Positions 8,572 through 17,009 of a stretch of DNA of 64,000 bases are shown here, piece after piece. Position 1 is the stretch's first letter; each line of letters begins with the position of its first letter. The notes under the pieces were generated by a model, which was not told where the DNA came from, made no database searches, and saw nothing but the letters and a program-made list of their open reading frames with translations. Position numbers and translations under genes: made by a program. Source of the stretch: Kitasatospora gansuensis (GTDB lineage: Bacteria > Actinomycetota > Actinomycetes > Streptomycetales > Streptomycetaceae); the NCBI RefSeq assembly GCF_014203705.1, contig NZ_JACHJR010000001.1:5146001-5210000 (forward strand), given 5' to 3'.

Positions 8572-9081
8572 TCAGCGCACCACGGTCTGCACGTCGGGGT
8601 GGTGACCGTTCCAGGTCGCGAACACCGAGTTGGTGCTGCCGTCCTTGGTGAAGTCCACCCGGAGCCACTGGTCGCCCTGCCAGAGCTGCATCTGCCAGCC
8701 CTGGTCGGGCGTCGCGGAGACCAGCTCGGCGGTGGTCGGCTGCATGTCCAGCGCGACCCGCCCGCCCGGGACCCGGAAGCTCTTCACCGAAGCCGTTCCC
8801 GCGGTGGCGGTGGGCTTCTTGCTCACCTTGGCCACCGGGGTGGTCGCGGCCGCCGGCGTCGGGCTGGCCGGACTCGTCGTGGGGGCGGGCGTGCTCGCGG
8901 GCGGCGACACCGGAACTGACGGTGCGTCGGAGGTCCGGACGGCCGCCGACGGGAGCGGCAGGGCCGAGGGCTGCTCGAACGCGGCGTCGGTCAGCACCGC
9001 GTGCACGCCGAGCCAGGACAGCGCCACCGCTGCCCCCGTGGCCGCCGTCCAGGCGCCGAGCTGTACCAGTCCGTTCCGCAT
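8572..9081 (-). CDS. Membrane-anchored or secreted hypothetical protein
   Basis: 169 residues: a short cytoplasmic start, one hydrophobic segment (about 5-30), a Pro/Thr/Ala/Ser-rich linker (about 45-95), and a C-terminal globular part of about 70 residues rich in Trp (GWQMQLWQGDQWLRVDF). The layout is that of an anchored extracytoplasmic sensor or binding domain. ATG 9081 is preferred over GTG 9090 because AGGA is 10 bases upstream of it. It is divergent from the two-component system, which could be functionally linked. Function not recognised. Confidence 0.65.
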   Translation of the reverse strand: MRNGLVQLGAWTAATGAAVALSWLGVHAVLTDAAFEQPSALPLPSAAVRTSDAPSVPVSPPASTPAPTTSPASPTPAAATTPVAKVSKKPTATAGTASVKSFRVPGGRVALDMQPTTAELVSATPDQGWQMQLWQGDQWLRVDFTKDGSTNSVFATWNGHHPDVQTVVR

Positions 9082-9223
9082 CGCGTGCACATCCTGCCGT
9101 ACCGCCGGGACCGGTAGGAGTGCAGGTCAGCGAATCGGCAGGGAAGTTGCACAAATGACACCGGAGCGGTCGACGACTGTTCCGGAACCGCCCCGCGGTA
9201 CAGACCAATGCACCCGAATGGCG

Positions 9224-9229
9224 TACCCT
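9224..9229 (+). promoter_or_regulatory. -10 hexamer of a leaderless promoter (TACCCT)
   Basis: TACCCT ends 8 bases before the ATG at 9238 of the response regulator; no ribosome site is present. Confidence 0.5.
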
Positions 9230-9237
9230 GCGGCCCC

Positions 9238-9948
9238 ATGGCAACAGTGCTCGTGGTCGAGGACGACCCTTTCGTACGCTCCGCCCTCATCCGGCACCTG
9301 ACCGAGTCCGGCCACGCGGTCCGCAGCGTCGGCACCGCGTTGGAAGCCCTCCGTGAGGTCGCCCAGGTCGGCTGCGACCTGGTGATCCTCGACCTCGGCC
9401 TGCCCGACCTGGACGGCAGCGAGGCGCTCAAGATGATCCGGGGGCTGACCAACGTCCCGGTGATCATCTCCACCGCCCGGGACGACGAGGCCGAGATCGT
9501 CCGGCTGCTCAACGACGGCGCCGACGACTACCTGGTGAAACCCTTCTCCGTCGAGCACCTGACGGCCCGGATGACCGCCGTGCTGCGCCGCTTCGGCAGC
9601 GGCACCGCCCCGGTCGCCCAGGTGCTCCGGGTCGGTGGGCTGGCCATCGACGCCCAGCGCCGCGAAGCCGTCCTGGACGACCGGCCGCTGGACCTGACCC
9701 GGCGTGAGTTCGACCTGCTCGCCTTCCTGGCCGCCCGGCCCGGCGTCGTGGTGCCGCGCAAGGAGATCCTGGCCGAGGTCTGGCGGCAGACCTACGGCGG
9801 CGACCAGACCATCGACGTGCACCTGTCCTGGCTGCGCCGCAAGCTCGGCGAGACCGCCTCCAAGCCGCGCTACCTGCACACCGTCCGGGGCGTCGGGGTC
9901 CGGCTGGAGGCCCCTGCGGCGGGGCTCGACGGCGGGGAGCCGACGTGA
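9238..9948 (+). CDS. OmpR-family response regulator
   Basis: 236 residues. Receiver domain 1-115 with the acidic pair at 9-10, phospho-acceptor Asp52 in LVILDLGLPD and Lys101 in LVKPF; winged helix DNA-binding domain about 135-232 (LTRREFDLLAFLA, DVHLSWLRRKLGE, TVRGVGVRL). It overlaps the kinase gene by 4 bases (GTGA), so the two are translated together. The ATG at 9238 has no ribosome site but a TACCCT box just upstream. The signal is unknown. Confidence 0.93.
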   Translation: MATVLVVEDDPFVRSALIRHLTESGHAVRSVGTALEALREVAQVGCDLVILDLGLPDLDGSEALKMIRGLTNVPVIISTARDDEAEIVRLLNDGADDYLVKPFSVEHLTARMTAVLRRFGSGTAPVAQVLRVGGLAIDAQRREAVLDDRPLDLTRREFDLLAFLAARPGVVVPRKEILAEVWRQTYGGDQTIDVHLSWLRRKLGETASKPRYLHTVRGVGVRLEAPAAGLDGGEPT

Positions 9949-11393
9949 GGCGTCGCAGCCGCTCGGCCGCCGGCTCCGGGGGGAACGGGCAGTCGCTGCG
10001 GCCGGCCGCGGGCCGGAGTGGGCAGTCGCTGCGCTGGGCTCTGATCAAGGCGGCGGTGGCCGGCACCACGATGGTCGCGCTGGCGTTCCTGATCCCGCTC
10101 GGCCTGATGGTCCAGCAGACCGCCAGGGACCGCGCCTTCACCTCCGCCGAACGCCAGGCCGCCGCCCTCGGCCCGGCCCTGGCGATCACCACCGAACAGG
10201 ACGCCATCGCCCGCGCGCTGGCCAGCACCGACGCGGGCGCCCAGGAGAAGATGGCCGTCCACCTGCCGGTCACCGGCTTCGGCCCCGGCACCGTGGTCGG
10301 CCACGGCCGGGCCTCCCAGCTCGCGGTCGCCACCGCGGCCGGCCAGGGCCAGTCCTTCATCGACCGGGCACCCGGCGGCTTCGTACTGCTCCAGCCCGTC
10401 GCGGTGGACGCCCACCGGGTCGCCGTGGTCGAGGTGTACGTCGCCGGGGGAGACCTCACCCGGGGCGTCGGCACCGCCTGGCTGGTGCTCTCGCTGGTCG
10501 CGCTCGCCCTGGTCGCCATCTCGGTCCTGGTGGCCGACCGGATGGGCGCCCGGATCGTCGGCTCCGCCCGCCGACTGGCCGCCGCCGCCCGCTCGCTCGG
10601 CAGCGGCAACCTCGCCGTCCGGGTCCCGGTCGAGGGCAGGCAGGCCGACGGCGCCCCTGAGGAACTCCAGGAGGCCGCCCTCGCCTTCAACGCGATGGCC
10701 GACCGGGTGGTCCACCTGCTGGCCGCCGAACGCGAACTCGCCGCCGACCTCTCGCACCGCCTGCGCACGCCCCTGACGGTCCTTCGGCTGAACACCGCCT
10801 CGCTCGGCACCGGCGACGCCGCCGACGCCACCCGGCACGCCGTCGCCCAACTGGAGCGCGAGGTCGACCAGATCATCCGGACCGCCCGCCGCGCGCCCGA
10901 GGACGTCCCCTCGGTGGCCTTCGGCTGCGACGCCGCCGAGGTGATCCGGGAGCGGGTCGGCTTCTGGTCCGCCCTCGCCGAGGACGAGGGCCGCCGCTGG
11001 CAGCTCGCCGGCGCCGAGGGCGCGGCGCCCGTGCCCGTCCAGCGGGGCGACCTGGCCGCCGCCGTGGACGCGCTGCTCGGCAACGTCTTCCGGCACACCG
11101 GCATCGGCACCGCCTTCTCGGTCGACGTCCTGGTCACCGAGGGCTCGGTGATCGTCCTGGTCGGCGACGCAGGCCCCGGCTTCGCCGACCCCGACGCCGC
11201 CCTCCGCCGCGGCGAGGGCCAGGGCGGCGAGGGCTCCACCGGCCTCGGCCTCGACATCGTCCGCAAGCTCGCCGAAACCACCGGCGGCGACCTCGCCCTC
11301 GGCCGCTCCGCCGTCCTCGGCGGCGCCGAACTCCGGCTCCGCCTGGAGACCCGGCCGGCCCTGCCCCGGCTGTCGCGCAAGCGGCGCAGCTAG
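9945..11393 (+). CDS. Sensor histidine kinase
   Basis: 482 residues. Two membrane segments (about 35-55 and 175-200) flank an extracytoplasmic sensor of about 120 residues; a HAMP linker follows, then the dimerisation helix with the H-box ADLSHRLRTPL (His271) and a HATPase domain with N-box DALLGNVFRHT, G1 GDAGPGF and G2 GSTGLGLDIV. Partner of the preceding response regulator. The extracytoplasmic domain is not a recognised type, so the stimulus cannot be named. Confidence 0.92.
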   Translation: MRRRSRSAAGSGGNGQSLRPAAGRSGQSLRWALIKAAVAGTTMVALAFLIPLGLMVQQTARDRAFTSAERQAAALGPALAITTEQDAIARALASTDAGAQEKMAVHLPVTGFGPGTVVGHGRASQLAVATAAGQGQSFIDRAPGGFVLLQPVAVDAHRVAVVEVYVAGGDLTRGVGTAWLVLSLVALALVAISVLVADRMGARIVGSARRLAAAARSLGSGNLAVRVPVEGRQADGAPEELQEAALAFNAMADRVVHLLAAERELAADLSHRLRTPLTVLRLNTASLGTGDAADATRHAVAQLEREVDQIIRTARRAPEDVPSVAFGCDAAEVIRERVGFWSALAEDEGRRWQLAGAEGAAPVPVQRGDLAAAVDALLGNVFRHTGIGTAFSVDVLVTEGSVIVLVGDAGPGFADPDAALRRGEGQGGEGSTGLGLDIVRKLAETTGGDLALGRSAVLGGAELRLRLETRPALPRLSRKRRS

Positions 11394-11724
11394 ACCCTCC
11401 GGGCTCAGCCACCAGGGGCTCGGGGCTCTGCTGATGTGCGGCTCCGCCGCGCGGGCGACGCCGACCCTTGCAAGGTGATCGTGCGTAGGTGGTCAGGCAC
11501 TTTCGCAGTGACCCGAACGCCAGATCTCCTCGCAGTTCCCCGAGCCCCTGGATAGTGCAACCTTGCGCCGTGCCGACAGCGCAGACCCCTTGCCTTAAGT
11601 GATCCCTAACAGAGGTGTTCGGGTGGCTGAGGCGGGCCCCGAGGCCCGCGGGGCGGCGCTAGCGTCGGCCGGGCCGGTGGCGTGGGGCCCCGGTTGACGG
11701 TCACTCAGCCGGAGGTCTCAGCCC
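11394..11724. promoter_or_regulatory. Intergenic region holding a dispersed repeat and the chitinase promoter
   Basis: 331 bases. The left part is the repeat element annotated separately at 11412-11551. The right part (11552-11724) should hold the promoter of the chitinase gene; TTGCCT near 11590 and TAGCGT near 11659 are only weak candidates and no DasR-type site is seen. Confidence 0.4.
11412..11551 (+). repeat. Dispersed intergenic inverted-repeat element, copy 1
   Basis: Begins CCAGGGGCTCGGGG and ends GTTCCCCGAGCCCCTGG, i.e. imperfect terminal inverted repeats. The core at 11466-11514 (CAAGGTGATCGTGCGTAGGTG followed by GTCAGGCACTTTCGCA) reappears in the opposite orientation in the element at 27981-28099. 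It codes for nothing obvious and looks like a MITE or structured RNA repeat of streptomycete type. Confidence 0.8.
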
Positions 11725-13272
11725 ATGACGAACCAGCCCACCCGCCGCTCCGGGCACCGCCGCCGCAGCCGCAAGGGCACGGTGATCGGCGCCTCCGCCA
11801 TCGCCACCGCGATCGTCGCGGGCGCGGTGGTGACCTTCGCCGCCTCCGCCAGCGCCGCCTCCCCGGGGGCGGTGTACAGCCGGACCAGCGCCTGGGAGAC
11901 CGGGTACACCGGCCAGTACCTGGTGACCAACCCGGACAGCAAGGCCATCGACGGCTGGACCCTCAGCTTCGACCTCCCGGCCGGCGCCCGGATCGACTCG
12001 CTCTGGAACGCCACCTTCACCGCCACCGGCCAGCACGTCACCGTGAAGCCGCAGGACTGGAGCAAGCGGATCGAGCCGGGCAAGTCCCTGGACGTCGGCT
12101 TCGTGGTGCAGGGCAGCGGTGCCGCCCAGGCCGAGCCCGCCAACTGTCTGATCAACGACGCCCCGTGCACGGCGGGCTCCACCACCCCGCCGACCCCCTC
12201 GGGCCGCCCGACCACCGCGGCCCCGAGCACCGCGCCGACCGCGTCGGCCAGCCCCACCGTGGCTCCCACCACGGCGAAGCCCACTCCGACCCCGACCCCG
12301 ACGCCGACGCCGACCCCCACCGCGTCGGCCAGCACGCCGCCGCCGGTGGTGACGAACGGTCACTTCGCCCCGTACGTGGACACCTCGCTCTACCCGCCGT
12401 TCGACCTGGTGGCCACCGCCAAGGCGACCGGCGTGAAGAACTACACCCTCGCCTTCGTGGTCTCCGGCGGCGGCTGCACCCCGAAGTGGGGCGGCGTCAG
12501 CGACCTCGGTGCCGACGCGGTGGCCGCGCAGATCGGTGCGCTGCGGGCGATCGGCGGCGACGTCCGGGTCTCGTTCGGTGGCGCCAACGGCAGCGAACTG
12601 GCCACCGCCTGCTCCTCGGTGGCCGAGCTGACGGCCGCCTACCAGAAGACCGTGGACGCGTACGGCGCGACCAAGGTGGACTTCGACGTCGAGGGCGGTG
12701 CGCTCGGCGACGCCGCCGCCAACACCCGTCGCGCCCAGGCCATCGTCCAGCTGCAGAAGAACGCCGCGGCCAAGGGGAAGACCCTGGACGTCTCCTACAC
12801 CCTGCCAGCCCTGCCCAGCGGGCTGACCCAGGACGGCGTGAACCTGGTCGCCAACGCCAAGAGCAACGGCGTCGCGATCGGCGCGGTGAACATCATGGCG
12901 ATGGACTACGGCGACGGCGCCGCCCCCAACCCGCAGGGCCGGATGGGCAAGTACGCGATCGACGCGGCCACCGCGACCCAGGCGCAGCTCAAGAGCGTGC
13001 TCGGCCTGGCCGACGCCGCCGCCTGGGCCAAGGTCGCGGTCACCCCGATGATCGGCGTGAACGACGTCGCCAGCGAGGTCTTCACGGTGGCCGACGCCAC
13101 CCAGCTCGCCGAGTTCGCCAAGACCAAGCACCTGGCCTGGCTGGCGATGTGGTCCGGCACCCGGGACAAGGCCTGCGCGGGCGGCGCCAAGCCGTACGCC
13201 GACGCCACCTGCAGCAGCATCGCCCAGCAGCCGCTGGACTTCACCCGGGCCTTCGGCGCCTACACCGGCTGA
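11725..13272 (+). CDS. Secreted GH18 chitinase-like protein with N-terminal CBM2
   Basis: 515 residues. Arg-rich signal peptide ending near 46 (SASAAS), a cellulose/chitin-binding CBM2 module (about 47-150, NPDSKAIDGWTLSFDLP), a Thr-Pro linker (about 150-210), then a GH18 barrel (about 212-515). The catalytic strand reads VDFDVEGG at 318-325 with Glu323 as the likely acid. The layout resembles ChiD-type streptomycete chitinases. GGAGG lies 9 bases before ATG 11725. It acts outside the cell on chitin, feeding the GlcNAc PTS encoded further right. A strong terminator follows. Confidence 0.88.
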   Translation: MTNQPTRRSGHRRRSRKGTVIGASAIATAIVAGAVVTFAASASAASPGAVYSRTSAWETGYTGQYLVTNPDSKAIDGWTLSFDLPAGARIDSLWNATFTATGQHVTVKPQDWSKRIEPGKSLDVGFVVQGSGAAQAEPANCLINDAPCTAGSTTPPTPSGRPTTAAPSTAPTASASPTVAPTTAKPTPTPTPTPTPTPTASASTPPPVVTNGHFAPYVDTSLYPPFDLVATAKATGVKNYTLAFVVSGGGCTPKWGGVSDLGADAVAAQIGALRAIGGDVRVSFGGANGSELATACSSVAELTAAYQKTVDAYGATKVDFDVEGGALGDAAANTRRAQAIVQLQKNAAAKGKTLDVSYTLPALPSGLTQDGVNLVANAKSNGVAIGAVNIMAMDYGDGAAPNPQGRMGKYAIDAATATQAQLKSVLGLADAAAWAKVAVTPMIGVNDVASEVFTVADATQLAEFAKTKHLAWLAMWSGTRDKACAGGAKPYADATCSSIAQQPLDFTRAFGAYTG

Positions 13273-13281
13273 CGTTCCGTC

Positions 13282-13320
13282 GGGGTGCCCCTGCCCAACG
13301 GGGGGTCAGGGGCACCCCTT
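13282..13320 (+). terminator. Terminator after the chitinase gene
   Basis: Perfect 12-bp stem GGGGTGCCCCTG / CAGGGGCACCCC with a 13-base loop, followed by TT. Confidence 0.75.
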
Positions 13321-13427
13321 CTCTCCGTGTGGTGCCCGCGCCCGGATTGCGGGCCGGGCGCCAAGTCGCGGGTTTCCGGTGGTCCGGTAAGGTCGCTAGC
13401 TGGTCTACCGGCGGACGGAGCTATCAC

Positions 13428-14810
13428 GTGACAACGGCGCAAGAGCAGCGCAGGGCCCCCCAGGAGCCCGCCCCCGCTGCCCCTGTCACGCCCGGACGGC
13501 GGGTCACCGCCGCCCTCGGCGCCCCCGTCCGGGCGCTTCGGGAGGCTCCCCGCCGTCCGCTGGCGATCGCCACGGCGGTGGCGCTGTTCTCGCTGCTGAC
13601 GTACGCGACGGTGCGGCACTTCGTCGGTACCTCGATGGTCGACATGATCGTCTACCGGGCCGAGGGCGCCGCCGTCGCGAAGGGCCAGGACCTGTACGGG
13701 CTCAGGGTGACGGAGTGGAACCTGCCCGCCACCTACCCGCCGTTCGCGGCGATGCTGTTCGTGCCGACCACCTGGTTCGGCATCGGCTTCCTGCGGGTGG
13801 CGATCACGGTCGGCAACGTCGGGCTGCTGGCCCTGCTCGCGCACCTCTCCTTCAAGCTGGTCGGCTGGCCCCGCCGGGACCTGCGCGCGGTCGGCGTGGT
13901 GCTGGTGGCCGGGCTCGGCGTCTGGCTGGAACCGGTCTTCACCACGCTCCGGTACGGGCAGATCAACCTGGCGCTGGCCTGCCTGGTCCTCTGGGACCTG
14001 ACCCGGCCGGACGGCCGCCGCTCCAAGGGCATCGCGATCGGCATCGCGGCCGGGATAAAGCTCACTCCCGGCCTGTTCGCCGTCTACCTGCTGATCACGG
14101 GCCGGATCAAAGCCGCCTTCGTGGCCGGGGCCACCTTCCTCGGCACCTTCCTGCTCGGCGCGCTGATCCTCCCCGACGCGACCTGGGGCTTCTGGACCAA
14201 GTACCTCTACGACTCCTCGCGGGTCGGCAAGACCGAGATCGTCGACAACCAGTCGATCAGCGGCGCGGTCGCCCGGCTGCTGCACACCGCCCACCCGGGG
14301 GCCGTCGCCACCGCGGTCGCGGCGCTGGTCGCGATCGCCGGGCTGGCCACGGCGGCCTGGGCGTTCCGCAGCGCCCGCTGGCTGCCCCGGGCCGACGCCT
14401 GGGGCGTCTGCTGCGCGGCCGTCACGGCGGTGCTGATCTCACCGATCAGCTGGACCCACCACTGGATCTGGTGCGTGCCCGTGCTGGTGCTGCTCGCGGC
14501 TGAGGCGGCGCACGAGCGCTCCCGGCCGGCTGCGGTCCGGCGGCTGCGGTGGCGGCTGATCTTCGCTGCCACGCTGCTCGCCTTCCTCTCCTTCGGCATG
14601 TGGCTCGTCCCGCACAAGGGCGACCTCGACCTGCACCTCTCACCGCTGGCCCAGCTCCCGGCGGGGGTCTACCCGCTCACCGGTCTGTGCTTCCTGCTCG
14701 TCGCGGCGCTGCGGATCCGCTCCCGGCGGCGGGCGGCGGGGGCGCCGCTGATCCGCCTGCCGCGGCAGCGTACGTCTGCCGGGGTGGCCGAGCCGCTGCG
14801 GCAGCGCTGA
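13428..14810 (+). CDS. GT87 (DUF2029) polyprenyl-phosphate-dependent mannosyltransferase
   Basis: 460 residues with about ten membrane helices. The first loop carries the family's acidic motif (MVDMIVYRAEGAAVAKGQDLY) and the conserved NLPATYPPFAAMLFVP stretch; these are typical of GT-C fold mannosyltransferases that use polyprenyl-phosphate-mannose to build extracytoplasmic mannolipids or glycans. GTG 13428 has GGACGGAG 8 bases upstream. Stands alone between the chitinase terminator and the repeat region; acceptor unknown. Confidence 0.85.
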   Translation: MTTAQEQRRAPQEPAPAAPVTPGRRVTAALGAPVRALREAPRRPLAIATAVALFSLLTYATVRHFVGTSMVDMIVYRAEGAAVAKGQDLYGLRVTEWNLPATYPPFAAMLFVPTTWFGIGFLRVAITVGNVGLLALLAHLSFKLVGWPRRDLRAVGVVLVAGLGVWLEPVFTTLRYGQINLALACLVLWDLTRPDGRRSKGIAIGIAAGIKLTPGLFAVYLLITGRIKAAFVAGATFLGTFLLGALILPDATWGFWTKYLYDSSRVGKTEIVDNQSISGAVARLLHTAHPGAVATAVAALVAIAGLATAAWAFRSARWLPRADAWGVCCAAVTAVLISPISWTHHWIWCVPVLVLLAAEAAHERSRPAAVRRLRWRLIFAATLLAFLSFGMWLVPHKGDLDLHLSPLAQLPAGVYPLTGLCFLLVAALRIRSRRRAAGAPLIRLPRQRTSAGVAEPLRQR

Positions 14811-15011
14811 CGGTTGCTGGTGCGGGGGTTCACGTTGGCGTGAACGCTCATGCTGGCGTGAGCGTTCATGGCGGGGGTGACGTTCGCGTTCGGGCCGACG
14901 TTCGCGCCTGGGGTGGCGTTCACGTCGGGGGCAGCATTCACGTTCGGGTCGACGTTCGCGTCAGGGTTGATGTTCGCGCCTGAGTTGGCGTTCACGTCTG
15001 CGTTTATGTTC
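14811..15011. repeat. Degenerate hexanucleotide repeat tract
   Basis: Read on the minus strand the tract is a long run of six-base units of the form NNN-AAC (GTGAAC, GCGAAC, GCCAAC, ATCAAC, CCGAAC and similar, with GAC variants), about 30 units with one phase. In that phase it would encode an Asn-Val-Asn-Ala-rich peptide. The run starts at the very stop codon of the SsgA-like gene and ends at the stop of the mannosyltransferase. Confidence 0.8.
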
Positions 15012-15426
15012 ACGCGAGCAGTTCCGCCAGCGAGTGGTCGAGGTCCAGCGCCGCCAGCTCGGCGCCCGGCGGCACCAGGCGGTGCGCCCGCTCCAGCCAG
15101 GCCGCCACGGCGGGCAGCGGTGCCTCGAGGAGGGCGTCCCCGGCCGGAGAGCTGAGCGCCATGCAGAGCACGCTGCGCCGCCCGGACCTGGTCGGCCAGA
15201 TCCGCACGTCCCCCTGGCCGCACGGCCGGAAGGTCCCCTCGACCAGCAGCTCGCGGGCGAACACCCAGGTCACCGGGGTGCCGGTGTCCAGGTGGAAGGT
15301 GATGTGCACGGCGAACGGGTCGTGGCTGCCGTACGACAGCCGGGCCGGGACCGGGACGCTGCGCTCGGGGGACAGCACCAGGTTGAGTTCGAGTTCGTGC
15401 TCGATGACGCTCGTGGACCGCTCCAT
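15010..15426 (-). CDS. SsgA-like (SALP) sporulation/cell-division regulator
   Basis: 138 residues, the usual SALP length. Signature stretches LSYGSHDPFAVHITFHL, VTWVFARELL, GQGDVRIWP and a C-terminal LDLDHSLAELL are all present; it is closer to SsgB/SsgG-type sequences than the SALP at 1793. ATG 15426 follows a GAGAGGAA site. The role is in sporulation-specific septation. The stop codon is fused to the hexanucleotide repeat, and a frameshift there would add an Asn/Val-rich tail. From memory of gene order it may be SsgG, but I cannot prove this. Confidence 0.88.
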   Translation of the reverse strand: MERSTSVIEHELELNLVLSPERSVPVPARLSYGSHDPFAVHITFHLDTGTPVTWVFARELLVEGTFRPCGQGDVRIWPTRSGRRSVLCMALSSPAGDALLEAPLPAVAAWLERAHRLVPPGAELAALDLDHSLAELLA

Positions 15427-15654
15427 GACGGGATTCCTCTCGATGTCGTGGGGCCCGCCTCCGAGCCCCTGCATCAGGAGAGAGTGAGCTCCGGCGAAGC
15501 TCTTACACGCATTCGCCCAACGTCCTGGAATTGACCAACTGCCCGCCGTCGGGCCCCCGAGGCACTACCCTTTGTGACTGCTCGACGACTGTCCGCCCGC
15601 ATGCGGGTGCTGACGGGTCGTCCGCTCCACGGTGCTGCCAGGAAAGAGATCCCC

Positions 15655-16917
15655 ATGACGGAACGGCCCCTCGCCGGTGACCTGGACACAGCCCTCGACC
15701 CGGCGCCGGGCTACTACCCCGACCCGTCCGTCCCCGGCTTCGTCCGCTACTGGGGTGGCTCCGCCTGGGTGCCGGGCACCAGTCGCCCGGCCCCGCCCGC
15801 CGGTGAGTCGCTGGCGCCGCCCCGGGGGGCCACCCATCGGGCGGCCGCCACGTTCGCCCCGGCCGCGCCGCCGCCCCGGCCGGTGGTCGGGTCACCTGGC
15901 CGGGTGGAGCCGTCGCTGTCCGCCCTGGCCGCCCCGCCCGCTCCGCTGGCCCCGTCCGCGCGGTCCGTCCCGGCGGCCGAGGAGACCGGTCCGGTCTTCT
16001 TCGATCAGACCTCGGGTGGCGCGTCCTTCGTACTGGCGCCGTACGTGGAGCGGGAGTTGCAGCAGACGGTTCAGGAACCTCCCGTGGCCACCGCGTGGCA
16101 GGCCATGCCCACCCCGCAGCCGGAGGTGGTCTCCTGGGGTGCGCCCGCCGCGACCTTCGCCGAGCCGACGTTCCGTTCCGAGCCCGCGCCGGCCCCGGAG
16201 CCGACCCCCGTTACGCCGCTGCCCGCCCCGCAGTCGGCGCCGCCGGTCGCGGTCGCCGTGCAGCCGCCCGCCGTCGCGAAGCCGGCGGCCGCGAAGCCCG
16301 CGGTCGTGAGGCCCGCCGTGGTGAAGCCGGTCGCGGTGAAGCCGACCGCACCCGCGCAGGCGCCCGCCGGCGCCACCACGCGGCCCCCCGTGCCGCGTCG
16401 GGCCGGCTCCCGCAAGCCGCCGACACCGCTCCCCGCCGGTCTCGGCCGTCGCGCCGTGGCCCGGCTGGTCGACACGGTGGCGCTAGCCGTCGTCGCCGTC
16501 GCGGCGGGTGTGCCGATGATCGGCTCCGTGATCACCCACATCGAGGACAAGGTCCGCCTGGCCGAGGCGGCGAGCGCAGGCCGCGCCGGTCAGCAGGTAC
16601 GGGTCTGGCTGGTGGACGGGTTGGTGCTCGGCCGGGTGGCGGCGCTGCTCGGCGTCCTGGTGCTGGCCGCGCTGCTGTACGAGGTGCTGCCGGTCTCCCG
16701 GACCGGACAGACCTTCGGCAAGCGGCTGGCCGGCATCCGGGTCGCCGACATGACGCGGGCGGCTCTCGCGCCGACGTTCGGCCGTTCGATGGTGCGGTGG
16801 CTGGTCCGGCAGGTGGCGGTGCTCTCGGTGGTCGGACTGTTCGCGCCGTTGTGGGACCGTTCCGCCCGGCGGGGTTGGCCGGACCGGGCGGCGCGGACCC
16901 GAGTGGTGCGCGCCTGA
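15655..16917 (+). CDS. RDD-family membrane protein with DUF2510 domain and long Pro/Ala linker
   Basis: 420 residues. N-terminal DUF2510 motif (PGYYPDPSVPGFVRYWGGSAW, in two halves PGYYPDPSVPG and VRYWGGSAW), then about 220 residues of Pro/Ala/Val/Lys low complexity including repeated AKPAVVKP-type units (about 200-245), then a C-terminal RDD domain (about 260-415) with membrane helices and GRRAVARLVDTVALAV and SRTGQTFGKRLAGIRV. The N-terminus is probably cytoplasmic and the linker spans or extends from the membrane. ATG 15655 follows AGGAAAGAG. Function unknown; RDD proteins have been linked to ion transport. Confidence 0.8.
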   Translation: MTERPLAGDLDTALDPAPGYYPDPSVPGFVRYWGGSAWVPGTSRPAPPAGESLAPPRGATHRAAATFAPAAPPPRPVVGSPGRVEPSLSALAAPPAPLAPSARSVPAAEETGPVFFDQTSGGASFVLAPYVERELQQTVQEPPVATAWQAMPTPQPEVVSWGAPAATFAEPTFRSEPAPAPEPTPVTPLPAPQSAPPVAVAVQPPAVAKPAAAKPAVVRPAVVKPVAVKPTAPAQAPAGATTRPPVPRRAGSRKPPTPLPAGLGRRAVARLVDTVALAVVAVAAGVPMIGSVITHIEDKVRLAEAASAGRAGQQVRVWLVDGLVLGRVAALLGVLVLAALLYEVLPVSRTGQTFGKRLAGIRVADMTRAALAPTFGRSMVRWLVRQVAVLSVVGLFAPLWDRSARRGWPDRAARTRVVRA

Positions 16918-17009
16918 CTGGCCTTCAGTGCGCCGGAGTGGACGGCCCGATGGGGCAAAACGGACTAAATATCCCAACATCGTAGTATCCGTGATGTTCT
17001 ACTCGGGTC

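Noticed and set aside
13404..13412. GGTCTACC near 13404 considered as a DasR site
   Set aside because: Only a half-site is present, with no matching second half.
14669..15223. Independent 184-codon minus-strand gene covering the repeat
   Set aside because: No ribosome site, overlaps the SALP gene in another frame and is antisense to the mannosyltransferase end; reported as a repeat instead.
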